15,589 nt of DNA from contig URVO01000014.1 of NCBI GenBank assembly GCA_900551335.1, positions 1 to 15,589 of the forward strand, given 5' to 3'. Positions within the stretch are counted from its first letter, which is position 1, and every line of letters starts with the position of its first letter. Shown in pieces: positions 1 to 5,280 of the stretch. The notes under the pieces were generated by a model. The model was not told the DNA's origin, did not search any database, and saw only the letters and a list, made by a program, of their open reading frames with translations. The stretch is from an uncultured Phascolarctobacterium sp. GTDB lineage: Bacteria; Bacillota; Negativicutes; Acidaminococcales; Acidaminococcaceae. The position numbers were made by a program, and so were the translations under genes.

Positions 1-893
1 CCGCCAATACCGACACTGCGCATATGAAAGGCGCGTACAGCCGTCGGAAAGCCGTTAATCACCGCGCCGCGCTTCGCCATCAGCGGCAGGCCGTTTTCCC
101 AAAAGGCAATATCCGTCGTCGTGCCGCCCACATCGAGCGAAATGCTGTTGACCGTCGGCGCAGCCAAGGCCTCAATGCCCAGCACTGACGCCGCAGGACC
201 GGTAAACACAGCCTCCACAGGCTGCTCCAGCGCCACAGCCAGCGGCAGCGTGCCGCCATCGGCCTTCAGAATATGCACGGGAGCATGGACACCACGCTCC
301 GCCAAGGCCTCTCTGATGCGCTCGCAGAAATGCGCGAACAGCTCATAAACCTGCGCCGCAAAATATGCCGAGTTCGTACGCCGCACAAAGTTCAGCTCAC
401 CGCTCAGGCCACTGCCGAGAAAAATCTTTTTATAGCCGCACTTTTTCAGCTCGTGCTCCGCCTGATACTCCAGCTGAGGATTGCGCACAGAGAACTTGCC
501 GCTCACCGCTGCCACGCCCTTGCCACGCTGCTGCAAAAGCTTCAATAAATCCAGCTGCGCTGTAATCTTGCCGCGGTGGTCCACATAGCCCTGCAGATAA
601 CAGGGAGTGACAGGCAGATGCCCGGCGATATTCATGCCCGGTCCGGCGATAACCGCCAGAAAGACATCGTCCAGCCTGCCCTCCGTCAGCGCATTCGTCA
701 CAATCGTGCTCGAAATAACCACGCGCTCCAGCTTTTCCGCCAGCTCCGGCTTCAGCACAGCGTCCAGCGCCGCCAGCACGCAATGCAGAACATCAGCCTG
801 CGTCGTCGCGCGCTTCGCCTGTGCAGCAATCTCGCCCTGCTCCAAAATAACCGCATCGGTAAACGTACCGCCTACATCTATACCTAAAAGCAT
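1..893 (-). CDS. Hydantoinase/oxoprolinase family protein, N-terminal part (truncated by window edge)
   Basis: An open frame of 297 codons runs without a stop to the left edge, so the C-terminus lies outside. The N-terminus begins MLLGIDVGGTFTDAV, the glycine-rich ATP-handling loop of the HyuA/oxoprolinase (ASKHA-like) fold. A second phosphate loop, DVGGTTTD, sits near residues 253-260, and the conserved SVGIGG follows at the window edge. Members hydrolyse cyclic amides such as 5-oxoproline or hydantoins with ATP, or carboxylate ketones; the substrate cannot be read here. Two in-frame ATGs lie at 899 and 893. The second is chosen because AAAGGAGG at 901-908 is 7 nt from it and only 1 nt from the first. 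The gene lies downstream of a dicarboxylate-type carrier on the same strand, but a terminator separates them. Family certain, specificity unknown. Confidence 0.9.
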   Translation of the reverse strand, partial: MLLGIDVGGTFTDAVILEQGEIAAQAKRATTQADVLHCVLAALDAVLKPELAEKLERVVISSTIVTNALTEGRLDDVFLAVIAGPGMNIAGHLPVTPCYLQGYVDHRGKITAQLDLLKLLQQRGKGVAAVSGKFSVRNPQLEYQAEHELKKCGYKKIFLGSGLSGELNFVRRTNSAYFAAQVYELFAHFCERIREALAERGVHAPVHILKADGGTLPLAVALEQPVEAVFTGPAASVLGIEALAAPTVNSISLDVGGTTTDIAFWENGLPLMAKRGAVINGFPTAVRAFHMRSVGIG

Positions 894-1079
894 TGTCATC
901 CCTCCTTTGGCTCACGCAGCAGTCCAGCTAAAAAATCTCGTTCCAGATAACATTAATTTATTCCATAAGCAAACGAAAAATCCCTGCTTGACAAATAAAT
1001 TTCTTCAAAATAAAAAGCCAGCCTCCCAAACCAGCCTGCAAGGCTGACTTGAAAAGGCTGGCTCAACCAGCTCAGCTCA
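894..1079. other. Intergenic region between hydantoinase gene and carrier
   Basis: It holds the carrier's terminator (1010-1063) and an A/T-rich stretch of about 100 bases ahead of the hydantoinase RBS. Reading the minus strand, only a weak promoter candidate is visible (TTGCTT, 17 nt, TATCTG), so how the hydantoinase gene is transcribed is unclear. Read-through from the carrier is possible. Confidence 0.4.
1010..1063 (-). terminator. Nested-hairpin Rho-independent terminator after the carrier
   Basis: On the minus strand AGCCAGCCT (1055-1063) pairs with AGGCTGGCT (1016-1024), a perfect 9-bp stem followed at once by TTTTTAT. The interior holds a further small hairpin, CAGCCTTGCAGGCTG. It begins 17 nt past the carrier stop codon. 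Confidence 0.85.
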
Positions 1080-2327
1080 TTATAAAAGCCAATGGAACAT
1101 ACCAAAATAAGAGAATACACACAGCACCGAAACACCCAGGGCAGACACGCCGAACATCTTCATAAAAAGATTCTGCTGCTGCTTCTGATTGGCGTTCGCC
1201 GCCGAAGCATACGCTGCTAGTGCCAGCGCACCGCCTGTCGAAAGCGGACTGATGGCAGCGACGTGCGAAATCGTCGTAATCGATGAGGCAAGCTCCAGCT
1301 CATTTACGCCGCCCAGCTGCTGCGCAATATGCGGCACCGTCGGCAGCAGCGTCGGCATAACCACGCCGCTGCTGGAGCTGAACCAGCTCATAATACCCGA
1401 GGTCAGGCCCATAACCGCAGCCGCAGACTTCGCATTCATAATAGAAACAAGTGCAGCGGAAAGAATGTTGATGCCGCCCAAATCAATAATCAGCTGCATG
1501 AGCACGCCCACGCCGGTAATCAAAAGCAGGGTGTTCCATGGAATATGCCTGATTGCCTTCGCTTCCTCCGACACGCGCAGAAACGACAGCACCGCCGCCA
1601 CCGCAAAGCTTACCAGACCAACGTTGATATGCAGCAGCATAACCATAAATACCATAGCTACAATGCCTGCTATGGTCAGCAGCTGCTTTCTATTGAAGGA
1701 CGGGATAACCTTATCGCCCACATCCTCCGCAGCGCACAGCTTATAGCCGCCCAGCCATACATACACAATCACCGCATACACAGTGAATGAAAAAACGCCG
1801 TTAAGCAAAAAATCATTTTCAATACCAGTCAGGCCAAACTCAGCGCAAAGATTTGCACCAATAATGCCCGTCGCAGCCAAGGGCGACAGACCGCCGGCGC
1901 AGGAGCCAAGGACGGTCAGTGTTGAAAGCAGCACCGGACTGATTTTCATTTCCGCCGCCAAGGACATCGAAAAGACCATCATAATCGCCATCGTCGGCAC
2001 AGAGCCGGGGCCAAGTGCAGCAAGCACAATCGAGAAAACATAAATGATAATAGGAATAAGATAAACACGTCTGCCAGCCAGAGCGATAACCTTCTGCGCC
2101 AGCAAATCAAGGCTGCCATTTATCTGCGCCATGCTAAACAAATAGGTAACGCCCAAAAGCATGATAAACAGAGAAGAATTGAAGCCCTTCATAATCACAG
2201 CATCGCTGACGCCGCTCATACGGCCCAACACCAAAGCAAAAGCGATACACAAAAGTCCGGTATTCATTTTACGGACAAAGCCTAAAAAAATTGCCAACAA
2301 CAAAAAAAGCAATGAGAGTAAAGCCAT
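1080..2327 (-). CDS. MatC-like (SLC13-type) dicarboxylate carrier
   Basis: A 415-residue polytopic membrane protein with about ten or more hydrophobic segments. The N-terminal part, with GFNSSLFIMLLGVTYLFSMA near residues 48-67, resembles the MatC N-terminal family of malonate/dicarboxylate carriers in the ion-transporter superfamily. The motif SCAGGLSPLAATG in the middle and SPLSTGGALALAAYA near the C-terminus are the paired Ser/Pro-rich re-entrant signatures typical of SLC13/CitMHS-like permeases. The likely role is uptake of a di- or tricarboxylate or related organic acid across the inner membrane. The ATG has GGAGG (2335-2339) 7 nt upstream. It has its own promoter and terminator. The hydantoinase gene downstream suggests, but does not prove, that the carrier imports that enzyme's substrate or exports its product. 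Confidence 0.8.
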   Translation of the reverse strand: MALLSLLFLLLAIFLGFVRKMNTGLLCIAFALVLGRMSGVSDAVIMKGFNSSLFIMLLGVTYLFSMAQINGSLDLLAQKVIALAGRRVYLIPIIIYVFSIVLAALGPGSVPTMAIMMVFSMSLAAEMKISPVLLSTLTVLGSCAGGLSPLAATGIIGANLCAEFGLTGIENDFLLNGVFSFTVYAVIVYVWLGGYKLCAAEDVGDKVIPSFNRKQLLTIAGIVAMVFMVMLLHINVGLVSFAVAAVLSFLRVSEEAKAIRHIPWNTLLLITGVGVLMQLIIDLGGINILSAALVSIMNAKSAAAVMGLTSGIMSWFSSSSGVVMPTLLPTVPHIAQQLGGVNELELASSITTISHVAAISPLSTGGALALAAYASAANANQKQQQNLFMKMFGVSALGVSVLCVFSYFGMFHWLL

Positions 2328-2391
2328 TAAGAGACCTCCAAAAATTTTTTTGAGAGTGTAGGCATATTAGATATAACCAATCGCCATTACT

Positions 2392-2420
2392 ATAATATCA
2401 CCTAGGAATTATTTTGTAAA
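2392..2420 (-). promoter_or_regulatory. Sigma-A promoter of the carrier gene
   Basis: Minus strand: TTTACA (2415-2420), 17-nt spacer, TATTAT (2392-2397). Each hexamer matches the consensus at five of six bases. The predicted start near 2386 gives a leader of about 58 nt ending in the GGAGG of the carrier. Confidence 0.7.
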
Positions 2421-2475
2421 ACAATACTTTTACTCTTTTTATTCATCTTTGGCATAATATATATTCCATAGAAGA

Positions 2476-2521
2476 ATAGTCAGTCTATAGAAGCGCTTTA
2501 TTCAATATAGTCTACACTATA
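2476..2521. promoter_or_regulatory. Two operator-like inverted repeats upstream of the carrier promoter
   Basis: TATAGT-4-ACTATA occupies 2506-2521 (perfect 6-bp arms). ATAG-5-CTAT occupies 2476-2488. Their centres are about 31.5 bp apart, roughly three helical turns, and the perfect palindrome AAGCGCTT (2491-2498) lies between them. ATAG/CTAT arms are the kind seen in LysR-type regulator sites, but no regulator gene is in the window. Confidence 0.35.
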
Positions 2522-2553
2522 ACGCTTTTTCGTCATAAGCTGGCTAGCCTAAA

Positions 2554-2587
2554 TAAAAAAAGAGCCGTCAACTAAGTTGATAGCTCT
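2554..2587 (-). terminator. Rho-independent terminator of the 31-aa gene
   Basis: Minus strand: AGAGC plus TCAAC pair with GTTGA plus GCTCT around a TTA loop, with a small internal mismatch, followed by TTTTTTTAT. It lies about 47 nt beyond the stop codon of the small gene and isolates it from the carrier promoter region. Confidence 0.85.
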
Positions 2588-2633
2588 AAAAACAACTAAG
2601 CCTGAGGCTCAAACGAAATGTAGGCGGCTCGTC

Positions 2634-2729
2634 TTATACGCGTGCTAAAGGGTCGCAATAAATCAGGCCAACCGCACCTGCTAAAGAAATAATAACAGTG
2701 CTAAGAATAATTAAATATTTTTTCTCCAT
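2634..2729 (-). CDS. 31-aa single-pass hydrophobic microprotein
   Basis: The frame starts MEKK, continues with a hydrophobic stretch (residues 5-24, YLIILSTVIISLAGAVGLIY) and ends CDPLARV. It predicts one membrane span with a positive N-terminus and a seven-residue polar tail holding one cysteine. The residue before that cysteine is Tyr, so it is not a normal lipobox. The evidence that it is a gene is its setting: a near-consensus promoter (2775-2803), GGAGGAG ending 6 nt before the ATG, a TAA stop and a strong terminator, giving a monocistronic transcript of about 215 nt. I do not recognise the family. A small membrane regulator or a type I toxin-like peptide are both possible; I see no convincing antisense promoter that would favour the toxin idea. 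Confidence 0.7.
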   Translation of the reverse strand: MEKKYLIILSTVIISLAGAVGLIYCDPLARV

Positions 2730-2741
2730 CGTAATCTCCTC

Positions 2742-2768
2742 CACATGCAGGCAGTCGTGCTGCATATG
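2742..2768 (-). promoter_or_regulatory. 5'-terminal leader hairpin of the 31-aa gene
   Basis: Minus strand: CATATGCAG pairs with CTGCATGTG (9 bp, one G-U) around a 9-nt loop. It starts almost exactly at the predicted transcription start (2768-2770) and ends right before the GGAGGAG ribosome binding site, so it may protect the mRNA end or influence ribosome access. Confidence 0.5.
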
Positions 2769-2774
2769 ATGCTC

Positions 2775-2803
2775 ATTATAGAAGAAAAGCATGACAGCGT
2801 CAA
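2775..2803 (-). promoter_or_regulatory. Near-consensus sigma-A promoter of the 31-aa gene
   Basis: Minus strand: TTGACG (2798-2803), exactly 17 nt, TATAAT (2775-2780). This is one of the two strongest promoters in the window. Confidence 0.85.
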
Positions 2804-2894
2804 GTTAAATCTACGTTATAGTTATATCTATATAGCATAACTAATATTCCTCACTAATGCTGCACAGCTCTGCCATAACTTCGACATATTTATC

Positions 2895-2903
2895 TGCTAT
2901 ACT
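2895..2903 (+). promoter_or_regulatory. Extended -10 promoter of the SIMPL gene
   Basis: TGC-TATACT (2895-2903) is an extended -10 element with no good -35 hexamer at the usual distance. GGAGG at 2923-2927 lies 8 nt before the ATG. Confidence 0.55.
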
Positions 2904-2935
2904 AAAGCCAAAGAAAATCACTGGAGGTAAACATC

Positions 2936-3682
2936 ATGAAGATTTTCCTTATCCCGGATAAAAAGCAATTTCAGGTAACGCTCGCTGCGCTCGCTCTGCT
3001 CTGCGCCAGCTACACGGCCGGCACTGCGCTCACGCCCACAGCCTATGCTGCCGAGCAGGTAGAAACGCCACGCATCAGCGTCAGCGCCAGCGCCGTCATC
3101 GAGGTTGCTCCTGATACAGCGGTCATCAGCTTCGACGTCAACGGCAAGGGCAACAGCGCCGGTGCAGCAGCCACTGCCGCGGCCGGCAAAATGGAAGGCG
3201 TGCGCCGTGCGCTTTTAGGCTGCGGTCTGGTGAGCAGCGACATCACCACCACCAGCTATACGCTCTATCCCGACATGGACAACAAGGGCAAGGTGACAGG
3301 CTATACTGCTCGCAATAACGTAAAAATCAAGCTGACCAATATCGCCAAGCTCGGTACCGTCATCGACAAAATCAGCGGTGCAGGCGTCGACACGATTAAC
3401 AACGTCAGCTTCAGCGTAAGCAATAAATCGCTCTACCGTAATCAGCTGCTCGCACAGGCTGTCGAAAATGCACGCCAGCAGGCAGCAGTCGTGGCCAACG
3501 CCGGAGGCCGCACGCTCGGCAAGCTGCTCAGCGCCAGCATCTCCAGCTACAACAACTTCGAGCGCAGCTATGGCAACATTATGCTAAAAGCCGCAGCTAT
3601 GGACAGTGCTCCTGCCACGAATATCGCGGCGGAGGACATCACCATCAAGGCCAGCGTCGACACCGTATTCGCTATGCAATAA
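2936..3682 (+). CDS. SIMPL-domain (DUF541) periplasmic protein
   Basis: A 248-residue protein with an N-terminal hydrophobic segment (about residues 13-32) and an AYA-A site that predicts signal peptidase I cleavage after residue 38. The mature part fits the SIMPL/BP26/YggE family: a start of the type RISVSASAVIEVAPDTAVISF, the TTSYTLYP-then-Y-A-R-N segment in the middle, the NAR-Q-A region and AGRTLGKLLS-like stretch, and a C-terminal AEDITIKASVDTVF strand. Family members are secreted, form oligomeric rings and have loose links to oxidative stress and the envelope; a specific reaction is not known. The gene is monocistronic, is the only plus-strand gene here, and ends in a terminator that starts within its stop codon region. 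Confidence 0.85.
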   Translation: MKIFLIPDKKQFQVTLAALALLCASYTAGTALTPTAYAAEQVETPRISVSASAVIEVAPDTAVISFDVNGKGNSAGAAATAAAGKMEGVRRALLGCGLVSSDITTTSYTLYPDMDNKGKVTGYTARNNVKIKLTNIAKLGTVIDKISGAGVDTINNVSFSVSNKSLYRNQLLAQAVENARQQAAVVANAGGRTLGKLLSASISSYNNFERSYGNIMLKAAAMDSAPATNIAAEDITIKASVDTVFAMQ

Positions 3683-3736
3683 AAAAACTGCTGTAATCCT
3701 TTCGTTCATTACAAGGGTTACAGCAGTATTTTTTTA
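3681..3736. terminator. Shared bidirectional terminator between convergent genes
   Basis: ACTGCTGTAATCCTT (3687-3701) pairs with AAGGGTTACAGCAGT (3713-3727), 15 bp with one G-U. The hairpin is flanked by an A-run on the left and a T-run on the right, so it can stop transcripts from both directions. The stop codons of the two convergent genes lie in its flanking tracts (3680-3682 and 3734-3736). Confidence 0.9.
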
Positions 3737-4033
3737 TTTCGGCAGCTTATAGGTACGCAAAGCCTCCAGCAGCTCCGCACTTCCGGCAGTATGAGCAGCG
3801 CACAGCTCCTTCAGCGCCGCAAAGTCTTTCAGCTCTACGCCCCACAGGAAGCAGTCGGCATCATCATAGGCAGCCACCACGATGAACTTCTTCTCATCCG
3901 TCGGTGTCTTGCCTAAATCATCCGTCAGCATAATATAATCAGTACCAAAGTCCATACCATAAACGGTAATATTTTCCTCCGGAGTTTCGTCCTCCCAAAA
4001 GCCAAGCTTGTCAAAATCAGCAGCAGTAAGCAT
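3734..4033 (-). CDS. Acidic 99-aa protein of unknown function
   Basis: A small soluble acidic protein with no signal peptide or membrane segment. It begins MLTAADFDKLGFWEDE and ends RTYKLPK. The alternation of hydrophobic and acidic stretches (ITVYGMDF, YIMLTDDLG, FIVVAAYDD, CFLWGVELKD) suggests a small alpha/beta fold with several strands. I do not recognise a family. The start is supported by GAGG (4040-4043) 6 nt before the ATG and by its own promoter at 4068-4096. It follows the DAHP synthase gene on the same strand with no clear terminator between, so some co-transcription is possible. It ends in the terminator shared with the SIMPL gene. Confidence 0.75.
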   Translation of the reverse strand: MLTAADFDKLGFWEDETPEENITVYGMDFGTDYIMLTDDLGKTPTDEKKFIVVAAYDDADCFLWGVELKDFAALKELCAAHTAGSAELLEALRTYKLPK

Positions 4034-4067
4034 AACGCACCTCGTTTCTTAAAGTTTCTATAATCCT

Positions 4068-4096
4068 ACTATAGCACGTCGGTGCGGCTTTTGCAA
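4068..4096 (-). promoter_or_regulatory. Promoter of the 99-aa gene
   Basis: Minus strand: TTGCAA (4091-4096), 17 nt, TATAGT (4068-4073) preceded by TGC as an extended -10. The -35 lies in the 3' arm of a small hairpin (4092-4113) directly after the DAHP synthase gene. Confidence 0.7.
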
Positions 4097-4121
4097 GCAG
4101 ATGGTTACTTGCAGCTCGCTT

Positions 4122-5156
4122 TTACAGCAGTTCCGCCAAATCCAGCAGCAAGCGCTCCGTCTTCTCCCAGCCCAGGCAAGGATCGGTTATCGACTTGCCA
4201 TACACGCCGTCATGCACGCCCTGGCAGCCATCCTCGATATAGCTTTCAATCATCAGGCCCTTGACGATGCTGTTAATCTCGCTGTTCAGCTTGCGCGAGT
4301 TGACAATATCCTTGGCAATACGCACCTGCTCCAGATATTTTTTGCCGGAGTTGGCATGGTTCGTATCCACGATAATCGCCGGATTTTTGAGCTGACGCTC
4401 GTTATACATCTCGATAACCATACGCAGAATCTCGTAATGGTAGTTGGGGAAGCTGTGACCGGCAGGGTCAACATAGCCGCGCAAAATCGAATGCGCCAGC
4501 TCGTTGCCGCTCGTGCGCACCTCCCAGCCGCGGAACAAAAACTCCTGCTCGTGCTGCGCTGCCGCCACGCTGTTGAGCATAACAGACAAATCGCCGCTTG
4601 TCGGATTCTTCATGCCGACAGGAATGCCCACACCGCTGGCAATCATACGGTGGAGCTGATCCTCACTGGAGCGTGCGCCGACAGCAGCATAGCTCAGCAA
4701 ATCAGACAAATAGCGGAAAACCTCAGGATAGAGGATTTCCTCTGCGCCCGTCAGTCCGGTTTCTTCAATCACGCGCACGTTCATCTTGCGGATGGCGATA
4801 ATGCCGCCCAGCATATCCTCTTCACCCTCAGGCGACGGCTGATGCAGCATGCCCTTATAGCCTACACCGATAGTACGCGGCTTATTAGTATACAAGCGCG
4901 GTACTATGAAAATCTTCTCGGCAACCTTCTCCTGCAGCTTTGCCAGACGATGCACATAGTCCAGCACTGCGTCTTCATTATCGCTAGAGCAGGGACCGAT
5001 GACCAGCAGAAAGCGGTCGTCCTTGCCCGTAAAAATATTTTTGATAATCTCGTCGCGCTGCAGCTTCAGCAGCTTCGACTCCTTGCTAATCGGATAATCC
5101 TCCATTAACGCCTGCGGTGAAGGCAGCACCTTGATAAATTCCATCTGCATGCTCAT
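4122..5156 (-). CDS. aroF: 3-deoxy-7-phosphoheptulonate synthase, class I (AroFGH type)
   Basis: First step of the shikimate pathway: PEP plus erythrose 4-phosphate gives DAHP, in the cytoplasm. The 344 residues match the usual E. coli AroF/G/H length (about 350). All metal ligands of that family are present: Cys56 in IGPCS, His267 in DTNHANSGK, Glu304 in MIESY and Asp325 in YGKSITDPCLGW. The PEP and sugar-phosphate contacts are also present: KPRT (92-95), GARSSEDQ (161-168), GMKN (181-184) and SILRG (223-227). An N-terminal extension of the kind that carries the aromatic amino acid feedback site is present, but which amino acid inhibits cannot be told. AGGGAG lies 8 nt before the chosen ATG. 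It has its own promoter just past the end of priA, so read-through from priA is also possible. Confidence 0.95.
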   Translation of the reverse strand: MSMQMEFIKVLPSPQALMEDYPISKESKLLKLQRDEIIKNIFTGKDDRFLLVIGPCSSDNEDAVLDYVHRLAKLQEKVAEKIFIVPRLYTNKPRTIGVGYKGMLHQPSPEGEEDMLGGIIAIRKMNVRVIEETGLTGAEEILYPEVFRYLSDLLSYAAVGARSSEDQLHRMIASGVGIPVGMKNPTSGDLSVMLNSVAAAQHEQEFLFRGWEVRTSGNELAHSILRGYVDPAGHSFPNYHYEILRMVIEMYNERQLKNPAIIVDTNHANSGKKYLEQVRIAKDIVNSRKLNSEINSIVKGLMIESYIEDGCQGVHDGVYGKSITDPCLGWEKTERLLLDLAELL

Positions 5157-5241
5157 AACATTCTCTCCCTATGCTCAAATTTCTTGCTTATTCACTAGAT
5201 TAACATACACTTTTCTGTATTTATAATCGTAAATTGGCTTT

Positions 5242-5270
5242 ATTGTAACATAAATCAGCGATTTTCTCAA
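5242..5270 (-). promoter_or_regulatory. Sigma-A promoter of aroF
   Basis: Minus strand: TTGAGA (5265-5270), 17 nt, TACAAT (5242-5247). The predicted leader is about 80 nt, A/T-rich, with only a 5-bp hairpin (ATACA/TGTAT). No T-box, attenuator or terminator-like fold is apparent. Confidence 0.75.
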
Positions 5271-5280
5271 CACTTTTCCA

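Noticed and set aside
2408..2461. 17-codon minus-strand frame (MPKMNKKSKS...) upstream of the carrier
   Set aside because: It has no RBS and overlaps the -35 region of the carrier promoter, so it would not be on that transcript.
2499..2537. 12-codon minus-strand frame (MTKKRYSVDYIE)
   Set aside because: No RBS or promoter. It overlaps the operator-like palindrome and follows a terminator.
4092..4113. Hairpin TGCAAG/CTTGCA after aroF considered as a terminator
   Set aside because: The stem is only 6 bp and is followed by AAAGCCGC on the minus strand with no T-run.
4101..5108. Long plus-strand open frame (335 codons) opposite aroF
   Set aside because: It lies wholly antisense to an intact, motif-complete DAHP synthase, has no RBS, and its Leu/His/Arg/Gln-rich translation is typical of a G+C-rich shadow frame.
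5157..5241. aroF leader considered as a T-box, riboswitch or peptide attenuator
   Set aside because: No terminator/antiterminator pair, no T-box motif and no run of aromatic codons; only a weak 5-bp hairpin.
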